Shown here piece by piece: positions 25,178 to 37,000 of a stretch of 64,000 nt of DNA. Position 1 is the first letter of the stretch, and the number at the start of each line of letters is the position of its first letter. A program made the translations under genes and the position numbers. The DNA is from Diadema setosum. Its lineage: Eukaryota; Echinodermata; Echinoidea; Diadematoida; Diadematidae. The notes under the pieces are model-generated. The model was not told the origin of the DNA. It ran no database searches and saw only the letters and a program-made list of their open reading frames with translations. Where the stretch lies: positions 18,674,844-18,738,843 of the forward strand of contig CM067075.1 in the NCBI GenBank assembly GCA_033980235.1. The letters run 5' to 3'.

Positions 25178-26180
25178 AAACTGACTGTGCAAAGTCAAGA
25201 TATCCAGACTTGATTTGAACTTCCTAAGTGCATAACGTTTGAAGCTAGAACTTGGAAAAAGCATTGCATAGTACTGTCATACACCTATCTCACACATAAC
25301 CCTATGTAATGTGGAATGAATGGATGGTTATAAAAAAAGAAAGAAAGAAGAATGAAAGATTGATAGATAATTCATGCAAGATCTAGTTAACCATTTAATA
25401 CCTATAATGCATGTAGTTATGCATGTCAAGTCAAAAGTAAGGAACAAATTAAAAGAAAAGTACTTTGCAGGCTATCCTACAAGTACAGAAATGTTTGGAG
25501 ATGTGGAGCAGTATACAGCATAATTTTGAAACATTTGTCTTTACAAACCAAACCATTAGAGGAAACTATCAGCAAATGATTTCAGGCTACACTAGCACCA
25601 TTAACCACCCCAGAGAAGATAAAAACAACAGTCCTGGTCACTGCTCCTCTTGTATATTTTTACACCCCCCCCCCCCAAAAAAAAAAAAAAGAGAAGGAAA
25701 TCCACAAATGAATAAATAAATAAAAAAAATGAGATAAAATAAAATAATGAAATGAATAAATGAATGAATTAATGAATGAATAAATAAGTAAATAAAACAA
25801 AAAGCCCAAAACATGTGCAGTGATATACACCCTAGGCTCCATCAAGTCTTGACAAAATCAACACTTCCCACCCCCCTCCCCCAGACAACCATCAGTCAGA
25901 ACTTTTTAGGCTGCCCATCAATGGACACTGTCTTCAATCATCATGGAATATCCAGATCTGCTGTTTGAGGCCCAGTCAGGATTATTTCGTTTTAGGATTG
26001 TACTTCAGTATTGGTGCCGTTGAACCAATCTGTGTAAACAAAACCAATAGCAACAAACATCTAGCCAGTTTCCTCCTTGAAAACCAGATGGACAGTGACA
26101 TGGCCACAATGTCAGGACCTGTACATTGTACAAACCACTAGATGAGTACATCTCCTCAATTCTATGTATACAAACACATA
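25178..26180. other. no gene seen; A-rich low-complexity tract
   Basis: A C-run and A-run at about 25664-25690 are followed by AATAAATG/AATGAATG repeats to about 25800. No gene signals. Confidence 0.5.
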
Positions 26181-26389
26181 CTGTAAAAGTAGATATTTTT
26201 GCGCAACTAATTTTTCGCACTCTGCCGGGTAAAAGATGAATTTTGCGTGTTTTTAATTCCGCAGACTCGACATCAACTACCGGAACACATGGCAAGCAAA
26301 AATATTTGCATGCTTTTATTTTTGCACTAGTTTCTGGTTGTGCAAAATGTGCGAAAATTTCAACATCACGAAAATTTCCACTTTTACAG
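26181..26389. mobile_element. 209-base MITE, CTGTAAAAGT ends
   Basis: CTGTAAAAGTAGATATTTTT and CGAAAATTTCCACTTTTACAG are terminal inverted repeats, with TA on both sides (26179-26180, 26390-26391). Members of the same size class are at 38390-38599 and 43607-43825. Confidence 0.8.
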
Positions 26390-26391
26390 TA

Positions 26392-27275
26392 CATAGCCCT
26401 CCACTCCTGACTAACAACACACGTTAACAGAATCTAAAATCACAGAGACTATCACATCATGCTAAGGTATTTGCAGCAAAACAGAGACAGATTCTGACCT
26501 GCAGTACTTGTGGGGATTACAAAAGCAAAATCTGAAGTAATATTCACAGACAGGAATGTCATGCAACAAAATATTAGCTGGATGAGAAGTTAAGAATCTG
26601 CACTCTTATATCATGAGTTTTGCTATGAACATAGTCATTAGTGAATGGATGTGTATAAACATCCATCTTTTCTTGAATACACTATAACATAACTTGCCCT
26701 AGGGCAGTATTTTGAAATAATTGCAAGTCGGTGAAATCTGTAATTTACCCTCATGAAATAGCAATTATTCCTCTTAGGAGGATTTAATTGCAAATGCTTA
26801 ACAGTAGTAAATTCATACCATCTTCACTGAACTAAGAAACAGTGAAGTCAAAAGAAACAGATGATTTTTTGACAAAAACACATAGAATTACCAGTAATAA
26901 TGAATACGAATCCTTAGAAATCTCTGAACAAAGAGGTATATGAATCAATATCCTGATTATTCATATATTCACCAAACTATTCGAAGACCCAACTGTATCA
27001 ACTTGATTTGCTAATGTCATTGACAATAAAGCATAATATCACACGTCATAAAAGTATACATAATAAACATTCACAGTTGCTGAGTAACAATCATTAGGAA
27101 GTCATAGCTGTAAGTGTAACATTCATGGTAAGTTCACCAATATGTCTTAAAGTAGTCAATCCATATAAACAACAAAATGTATTAAACTGTTCTTGCTCAT
27201 AAATGGTGGCAGTGCTACCTAAAAATACAAATACAAAATAGATGTTGATATATACAATTTCTATGATATTTGTGT
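26392..27275. other. no gene seen; downstream of the SDR gene
   Basis: AT-rich unique DNA beyond the candidate polyadenylation signal. No frame is recognised. Confidence 0.5.
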
Positions 27276-27281
27276 TTTATT
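27276..27281 (-). promoter_or_regulatory. candidate polyadenylation signal of the SDR gene
   Basis: TTTATT on the plus strand reads AATAAA on the minus strand, about 550 bases past the stop codon. I noticed no clearer signal between it and the stop. A hexamer like this is common by chance in AT-rich DNA. Confidence 0.25.
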
Positions 27282-27830
27282 TTACCCAAATCAATAATAT
27301 AATAACTTCTAAACTGTCATTATGCTTAGTTTAAAAAAAGATGAAGAATGAATACAGACCTGGGAATACAAAGGGCACATACAGCTCTGTCTGTGCCACT
27401 ATTTAAACAATTATGGCATTTCAGATTTGTTACTTGTTGCATTGCGTGTCTGATAACTATTTATAAATGCTTCAAACCAGAGGTCCAGAAAAGGAAAATA
27501 GATGATGCATCTCATTTGCTATGTAGAACTAATCACACTAAGCATCCACATAAGAGTATAAGTGATAGTGAAAGTCAGAAATACATCAAATGTGATTGCA
27601 GAGTGATAATGTTTCAATATTGCAGCATGAACTGCTTTTGCCATTGAATCTATCAAAGAAACTTTTCTGAACTACATTGAAGCTGGCAAATCTTTTCTAC
27701 AACATCGGCATAGAATGGCAGAGGTGCTGATTACACATATCGTAGAATTCTGGAAGCTATAACACAACAGTACACCATAATGCTCCAAGAAGTAGTTCCC
27801 CTTTAGCAGTATCACCGCCAAATACTGTTT

Positions 27831-28054
27831 TCATCGATTGTTCTTCAGAATCTGAAAACCATTTAAGCTTATCACCCAGTCACCAATGAAAGCTGGAAAG
27901 TAGGAGAGCGGTATCCATAGCAACCGAGCATCCCATCCTACAGCATATCGTGTCTTGGGCCATCGTGAGAAAAGGGCGTGCTCCATGGCATCAGTGACTC
28001 GGTGGATTTTTGTTGATGTGTGGTTGTCCAGGACGCTGCTGACATTTGCACGTA
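27831..28054 (-). CDS. SDR9C gene, last coding exon (C-terminal tail)
   Basis: This exon encodes residues 255 (last two bases) to 328 and the TGA stop at 27833-27831. VTDAMEHAL, then TRYAVGWDARLLWIPLSY, match the family C-terminus closely in order and spacing. The acceptor at ...TTTCATACACAG (AG at 28056-28055) is the only nearby AG that keeps the phase left by exon 4, giving HRLRANVSS across the join. An upstream AG (TTCTGACAG) would break the frame. The exact acceptor is therefore well argued but not proven. The C-terminal hydrophobic segment LLWIPLSYFPAFIGDWV is usual in membrane-bound members. Confidence 0.85.
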
Positions 28055-31000
28055 CTGTGTATGAAATCGAGAGTGCAATGCTGTCAGAAATATCAGAATG
28101 CAAATTGCAGACAAATGTACAGTCCTACGATAGTTTGCACACTGAAAATGTAAAGTGTTTGTAGACATTTCATATGCTTAATTTCTAGTTTGTGAGCAAA
28201 TTACATGTCTTGAGCTTTGCTGTGATTATTGCAGGTTTCTAATAATGCTATTTACAAAGCAGTATGAAAGGCACTGTGATATTAGGGATATTTTCCAGCA
28301 TTATGTACCAGCCTCTGCGCAACTTCAAAAATTTGTCCCCAGGTCATCAAATGTCTATGTACCTTTATCAAAGTGTATATTATCGGGAGGTACAATCTGG
28401 AATAGTGTTTCCTATGCCATTGTAAAGTCTGGTTTACCTAAGGCATGGAAAAGACTCTATACTATGAATAGACATCAGAAACATCAACTGGGACCACACG
28501 CAGAATTAAAAGAGTGATGATCAAATAAAAAGAATTCAAATCAGTTTGCTGTGCTAATTTCCTCAAAGAATACATGGCATTCTCTCCGTACTGTCAATCT
28601 CAATCTGTAGCTCGATTTTAACTGGGACCTACGCTCGACAAGCTTGCTTTTAAGTAGGTTCCTTCATATTTCTTAGCATTCATTCTCAGATTCCAACTTT
28701 CATATATTGACCACTATGTTTTATATGTTTGCAATATTCTATGTATGTCTCCTAGCTGGATATCAAGTATTATTTAATTTTGTTATATTTAATGTATTTT
28801 TTCATTGAGAAATATGAAAAATAAATTGAAATTGAAACCAGAAACATTTGTGGCATGAAACTTTTACAAATTTTAGCCGATGGCCTTTTTCAAGGTGTGA
28901 AACTTTTGTTTTGTGAATTGCTGACCATGAAAGAAAAATGAGCATACTACATGTACTAGTAAAACAGGGATTATCGGTAGTTGAACACGCATGGCAGGTT
29001 GATCGATATTTAAACGCACAACAAAACTGAATGTGCCCCACCAAGGAGGTATACCTCCATGGCACTACTAAACAAGCATAGTCTGGAAATGCACACTTTG
29101 CAATCATATTGGTTGTGACACAAGGTCGAACTGTTACAGCAGTGTACTGACATTCAATATATTGTGTAGACAAAATCTTTTGCATGAATTTTGATTTTAT
29201 TTTCCAGAATCTTGGCTCCTCACCAAATTCCCAAAAGTTCCATGCAGGCGAAAATTTCTGGATTTACAGTCTGCTTCCACCCAAGCAAACTCTCAGCTTG
29301 TGCTGGATGGGTTTACAGACAGGAAGGTGAGGTTTTATCACACAGAAATATCAAAAATACTACAGCATGAGATGTTTTTGAAGGACTACGTAAATCTAAC
29401 AAAATAAAATAATGCAGAGTAAGACATTCTCCTAGCAAAACTCAGAAGGAACACAAGAAATTTTAAACATATGCTAGCATGCTAGCAGCATATAAGCCTC
29501 AATTTACTGATTTTTTCCCCCCTGTGTATTTCTTTGGTTTTGTTTAAAACTGATGTTAGACAACAATTACACAGCTGAATAACTCATATTCTGGCTGATC
29601 TTTGTTAAGAATTTGTAACCCATCTGCCCCCCCCCCCCCCCAAAAAAAAAAAAACCCAAAGAAACAGAACAAAACAGCAAAACAAAACAAAAACTATGAG
29701 ATGCTAGAGAGCAGAACCTTAATAAATGATTTCCTGTGTTGCTTTCAACTTACGCCTGTGGTATCCCTCTTCCAGGTACTCTGATTGCATCTCTGGCTTC
29801 AGCCTGTTCCAGGATATGTCAAGGTTCTTGGTGAAGTTGGTCTTACTAGATATCCTGGTTCTAAAGAAGCCTGGCTCTATGATGGAAACACTGATGCCGT
29901 AATGGAACATCTTGGCCTCTCTCCTGCATTAACAAGTAACATAGAAAAACAATCGTCAACATATTTTCATTGAAATATTGTCCTCTTGGTAATATGACAT
30001 TAATGCCTCATTTTCTATCCAAACTTCAGCACTCCAGGTGTGTTCAACCCTTTAGCATCCTAAAGGTTTCTAGCAGTTTCAAGCCTGCCTCTACTTAATG
30101 AAGGAAGCAGAAAAATTTGAAAAGTTTACATTGGCTTTGACCATTTGACTATGTGTTTGCTTTTCTACAATTACATTGTATTACAGAATGGGGTGAAACA
30201 CAAATTATACAAATCAAGCACTGTAATACAACCTTGATTTGTACACCACACCCCACACTTGTACACAGCCATCCCACCAACATTGCCTCAGACAAGTCTC
30301 AATTTTTATGAGAGAAGGCTTTAAGCAGGTCAAGGGCTAAGGATTTAAATGATAAGGAAAATACATTTGAGTCATTCAAGTTGAATTTCTAAACGTTTTC
30401 TCTAGGAAGGAAGTAAATAATCTTCTGGCAATGCAGAGAAACTGTAACTACCAATAAGCCTTACACATGTCAACCATGTCAAAATCAAGTGATGGTGCTC
30501 ATCTCCGAAAGTGAGATTGGAAGTACAGTCCTGTTGAAGTATACATCATTCAGCTCATGGCGAGAAATGTGCGTAGATGGAAAGCATGAAGATATCAATT
30601 AAGTTGTGTCAGGCTAAGGATGACTCTAAAAATATGCTCAATGCATGTAGATGCAAAAATTGTTACCGCCTATAAAAAGCTGTGTATCTGCAACTAATCA
30701 CACAACCTTCTTGCTATAAAAAACACACTTACAGTTTATACGCTGGATCATGTAAGCATACCTGCTACTTCTTTGTGGCAGTTGTCCTTTTGAAAGAATA
30801 TCATATTTTCTTTCCATCTGACAGAATTTGTAAGTTTCCCTCAGCTGACTTCATTAGAAATGGTTCCTGGAAGAAGATACCAGCCACTATAAGTATTGGG
30901 TTGGTTTGTGCTTCTAATGTGTGTGTGTGTTTTATACAGATGAGCAGGGATGGGGGCATTATGTCCTTTAATGAGGAATACCTGACTGAGTCTGAATATG

Positions 31001-34000
31001 CCTCAACACCAAACTTGGAGACGGCATAGGCTCCACTGGGCATGGCAAAGCGTCCCTCTGTGCTGGCCATGTTCACAATGCGTCCTTTGGCTCTCCTGAC
31101 CAGTGGCAGGAAGGTCAGGGTCATGTCCATCATGCCAAGGGTGTTTACGTCCAGCACCTTCCGGTAGTCCTCCCTCGTGTGCCATTCCTGTAGACCACAG
31201 GCTATTGAGATGCCAGCATTGTTCACCAGACCCCATAGACCTGGCATAAGAATGGATAATTGTGTGTTTGGCAAAATAGTTAGCTAACTGATTGACTGTT
31301 CATAATTCAATTCAATTCAACTGCAAATCCAATATGATCATCACAACTGTGCAACCAGCTCTCCTCTACAGAGACCCCGTCACACAAGAGCATATTGAGC
31401 CAACAAATGCCCAACAAATTTGGACATTTCAAGATACATTTGCATCCATTGCTAATACAAGTATAGTTTTTAACTTGTTTGACTTTCTATGTATTCATTA
31501 CACATTCACAGGGATTTGCAGAGATATCAGCGGCAGATCCAGGAATTCCGTAAAGGGAAGGCGCGCCTCTGCAAAATTAAAGGGGGGCTCATGCACCCCC
31601 ATTTTTTCTTATTTCTTTTGTTTTAACCATTCGCCACGGTATATGCATGTTCAAAATAAAAAATCTGTGTAAGTTCTTCCAAATAGCTTATGAATACAAA
31701 GAATGTTAAACAAGTTACGAACTATTCTAGTTTTGGTAAAGGATGATAACATGTTTTGAAATGTTCAATTTTGTCTGGCATTTGTTGGCTCAATATGCTC
31801 TAGTATGACTAGGCTTATGTGAAGCCGCTGTGGAAGCAAAAATTTGGTAAACATGAATACATCGACAAATATTCATTCAAAGTGGTTTTCCTGTTGACAG
31901 GGACTGAAGGACAAAACACTGAAGCCTGCTGGTCTTTCCTTATAAAGTTTACCTCCCCCTATCAATACCTGAAAGCTAATATGTCACAGATTAATGGTAA
32001 TTCATACAATGTAGTGACAAATAGGCACTGGTCTTTCTCTTCTTATTCTGGCATTTTGCCTAAAAGAGCTCTCAAAAGGGCAACAAAGTCATTTCTACGA
32101 CTGATTGTAGTTAACAGCTTTAGTTTTTGGTTGCTGCATTATGAAGTACACTAAATACAGAACACCTAGTCACCATTTACGTACCGGGCAGTTTGTTTTG
32201 TTTTGTTTTGTTTTGTTTTTTTCTCCAGTTCCCTGTAAACTTTCATTGCAAACAACATCTGGCATCACAATGGAGCATAGAACTTTTTCTTTTCTGCTGA
32301 AATCATATTCCTCAATGTCTGTAATGTTGTTTTGTATCATATAGACACCACTTGACAATGGTTATTGATGATTAACTCTGTGCCTTGACATAAATGCTCA
32401 GCCAGACTTCTCTGAGAATACAAAGACACATGTCATGAATCATGATCACTTGTAACCTTGCCAAGCACAACAAAAGTGTTTTATATCACCATATGCTTGT
32501 TCAATGTTAGTGTATGGAATGGGGTGGCAAACGGAGTAACATAGCATGTTTTCAATTCAAGTGCAATAAAAAAATTCCATCCCAATCTTGCATTATTCCT
32601 GGTTAAACTAATCCACAAAGCAAGCAGACATTTTGCGCTCTGGTCATGAAACAACACACTGCTGACAATTGCTGAAACTTTATTCTTTCCTTGACAACAG
32701 ATATCAAATGACCATACAAAGCTTATGAGGACATTATTTTGCCGACAATATCGATCCAATGTTATTCAATTCTTATGTCAGTCTGACAAAATTGACACTG
32801 TTGTATCTAGAAATAAAGGGAACTACTGAATATGTAGTGCTTGTAATTTCCTTCCTCTTATTTCCTATGAGTTGACAGAAAGAGTGTTAAAAGCTGAGCT
32901 TCAAATGGCAAACAGGCAAACATTTTCATGCTTTCCACAATATTTCATACAGAATACAACATCTAAACTTTGCAACTTGGTCTCTCTTACAATTATACTA
33001 ATGGTCAATTCCATTGTGACTTATGGGACAAAGTGACAATTTTCAGCAATTTCAAACCAGTATTTTGAGAAAATAGTTGCATCAAATGCATTTTTCTCAG
33101 TTCATGGTTAGATCTATCATATCACAGTTTATGAAAACACCATACTTAGTTTGAAAAGTATCATTGCATTACATACAGCAACGAAAACTTGCTGTCGTGA
33201 CTTATGGGACATCTGAGGACCACCGTTTGTCACATGGGAAAGTAAGTTCTAAAATATTCTTATACACAGAGTCTCTGGAAAGATATTTTCTTTCCTGAAT
33301 GTAGCAAAGAGTTGGTGCTTACCCTGAGCCAAGTGGTATGAATATCTACTCAATGGTACAGTAGCAGGATAGGGAAAACCAGAGTGTGACTGATGGGACA
33401 CAAAAACGTGACTTATGGGACGCTATCAACTACCACATTTTGAGATTGAGAGAATAATATTTACTGATGCCGGAACAAGTTCTAGAACATCATAAAACCA
33501 ATCTGTGACCAAAGAACATTCAGAAAATAAGCCATCTGAGAATTACACAAGCTGTATTATGGTCATGATAGTGTATTAGAAATGATACATAATTTCTGCA
33601 AAAATTGGCAATTTTCATGAAAAATGAAGGTTTTTCGGACATAACTCCTCTCCACGTTCACCTATGTTCACAAATGAGGTATCAAAATATCCGTTGTGAA
33701 AGGCTGCTTTGAGTAAACAATACCAGATCATCTAATTAAGCTTCATTAGTCATCTATACTCAATAGTTTGATTTTCATAAAATGCAACCTTTCGGTGGAA
33801 TTGACCTAATGATAATAACAATAATTAAAAAAAAAAAACTCAATCCTATGGGAAATTTTTATTACCTTTGTTTCACACACATTTCTGGAGATTCTGATCA
33901 CAATCGGCTGATTGCAGCTCCAAAAAGTTTTCCACAAGAAGTTCAGACATTTAACATAGCATCACATGTAAAGTGACTATAGGTATCAAGCCTTCACAGA

Positions 34001-37000
34001 TGATATTCGGTCATTAGGAAATGGAAGGGATGCTTTTGCACTGACTTCAAGCATAACCTACATCTACTTTAGCGCATTTATGTAACTTTGAGATGAAATG
34101 GTAAGGTTTGGGGAGATTTGAAAACAAGATTACTTTTTTGGACTTCATACTTTGTATTCTTTACCACTTTCAATCTATTATATCTGTGTAGTTTACAATG
34201 TCCACTCAACATGAGGGTATCAACAAAAACAACAACAACAACAACAACAAATTATAGATGCTAAATCCCTCAGTCAAACCTCTCACACACCGATACATTA
34301 ATACTGTATGTATACGTCATATATTTAGCGAGTCTAATTTTTCACAAATCAGGACTTCCCAAATACTTTGCGAGTGGTTTAATTTGTGATCCGTGGAGTA
34401 CAGTATAAGGAATGAAGTAATGCATGTGTGCATGTGACATTCATGATAGGGATAAGACTTAATATTCTCGCATCTTTTCAAATTTGTGTATAATTTGCGA
34501 AAATAAAACCTTGCAAAATATACCACTTTTAAAGGGGATGGCTAGTAACTGATCAGTGGGAATCTGTGGGAATGCTGGGGGATGATTGTTCCAATCCTTG
34601 TGGGATTCATTTAAGAGTACATTTTGTATCTATTGTTGTGTAAAAATTATTTGATACAGAATGGTCTCGTATTCAAGTAATGTGCAGTTTAATGTTTCCA
34701 GGTTAGCATGCCTGTACAGCGATAGGGCATTAAACTGCACATTACTTGAATATGAGACCGTTCTGAAGCAAATAATTTTCACACAACAATAGATATATAA
34801 TGTACTCTTAAATGAATCCCACAAGAATTGGAACAATCATCCCCCAGCATTCCCACTGATTCCCACTGATCATTTACTAGCCATCCCCTATTAAACAGCT
34901 GGCCTTACCACTATCACTGGGTATTGTTTTCTTCACTTCATCTAAAGCTGCTTCCACATGTTCATGTTTGGTGACATCAAGCACAAGCACCTTGGTACGT
35001 TCTGTGGTCTCAGCATCAAGCTGCTCTGCCCCCTTGGCCGTCAAGCACCCAGCGAAGACAAAGACACCTAGTGACTCTAGCTGCTTGGCCAGGAGATTGC
35101 CAAACCCACTGTCACACCCTGTGATCAGCACATATCTGTTCAAAGATGCAATAAATTGTTATAAAAAAGGTGGTATTACACAGACCAAGTCATTAATTAT
35201 CAACCAAACCTTGGTTAGTCCATTACAGAGATAATATGTCAGGAGTGCCAGAGTGATAGGCAGTGACTATCAAATACTGGTAAAAGGCAAGAAAATAGTG
35301 GAAAGATGCAACCACTTGTAAGCTTATTAACTCATGAGATGTCATTTACTGCCTGTTTGTAATTTGAAGTATAGGATGCTAGCATCTCTTTCAATTCCAA
35401 ACAAGTACTAAATGTTAATTCAGTCTTGCCAAGAATCCTTGACTAATGATGATTACCATAATTTCCCAAACATTCACAATGTCACATTTCACATTTGTCC
35501 TTTTGACTTAATAGCAAAGCTTTTATGAAAGAAACTTTTTGTATGAATAGATTAGATGCTGATGCTGCTGATGGAAAAAAGTCCATGTTCTAGAGAAAGC
35601 TCCAAAAATTTCTAAAGTAATGCACACAGTGCAGTATTAATGACACACACACACAACCCCCCCCCCCCCAACAACTCACAAAGTTGTACTGTATGTGCTC
35701 TCTTGCCTTGGGCTACACACAGAATTATAATTCAACTGAAGCAAGCACTGACACGAGATGCCATTGTGCAGATACACGGAGGTTTTAACAATGGAAGGAA
35801 TTATAGTTTGCCTCCTCCTCAATAATTTTTCCCATTCTTTTGATGGTGAATCTTCCCAAATTGATACCCTACACTGAATGGGCACTCTTGAAGATAAAGT
35901 GGAAAACATGTGTAAATTGTGGTGCAAACATTAATCATCTCTTTTTTGCGTGTCCTCTTCCAGACTGTCCCCTACAGCATGCCTCTCTTCCAGTGAATCA
36001 CTAAAGTATACAAATGATACACAGGTCTCAGTTTGTCAGTAGGAATTGTGTGCATAAAGTATTAAATATGGAATGCTTAACCCATGAGGCAAGGCTGAGT
36101 TTTGCCTCATGGGTTTAGGCTAAATTCCATAGTTACCGCATACACAATTCCATCTGATGCACGAAAAGACACATACCGTACATCATTTGTTTTATTGAAC
36201 AGTAACACATTTTGCCAGAAATCCATTGTTTTATTCATATTTCTGACAACATGCAAGTTTTTCCTTTTGGCTTGCCATAGATGACACCATGCATCAGCAA
36301 TTACTGATGCATGGCTAGCCATCTCTTGTCAAGTGGGCGATCGCAGGCTACTTGTTATCACTGTATGAACGGCAATCCATCTCTTGCTAAGTTTGTGAAT
36401 TCTTTGTTACAAGTACGCGTGACATGTTTACTGCATCAATCGCCAGTGATCAAAGCGTGCTACCACTAAAAATCTATACATGGCTCTTGACCAACAAGAT
36501 TGCAGGATTCTCTTGACCCGTAACGTTCTATAATCATTCATAATGCTTGCTTCATGTACCGTAACTGACTCACATGGAGTATGATCGATGTCATACTACC
36601 TGGTATGCACACTGAATACAAATTTGGAAATTTAAACACAGGTAATAATTACATGAATACATGTAATTTCACTTTTTCATGAATTTCCAGATTTACTTTA
36701 CAAAAATCAATTACACTAAATTCAGTGCATTGTATCAAATAAGATTTTGATGGAATGCACAATCAAACTTTGGACAAATATAGACATTACATTCCTCTCG
36801 ATGTGATAACAGAACACTGACAACAGTGGGATTAACACGGTATGCTAATTAGCGAAATAAAAATCTTGAGATTTGTATCACAATCGAAATCTCAAGATAT
36901 TTGCCTGTGTGGACATAAAAATCCCACCAATTATCATGATCCGGTTCGCGATGCAAATCCTATTAAGAAATCTTCCGCTTATCTCTGAAAATCTCATCAC

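Noticed and set aside
27938..28168. Second minus-strand frame and plus-strand frame over the last SDR exon
   Set aside because: Shadows of the real frame, which carries family motifs.
30682..31029. Plus-strand 115-codon open frame
   Set aside because: It overlaps exon 3 of the SDR gene on the opposite strand; the minus-strand reading has the conserved motifs.
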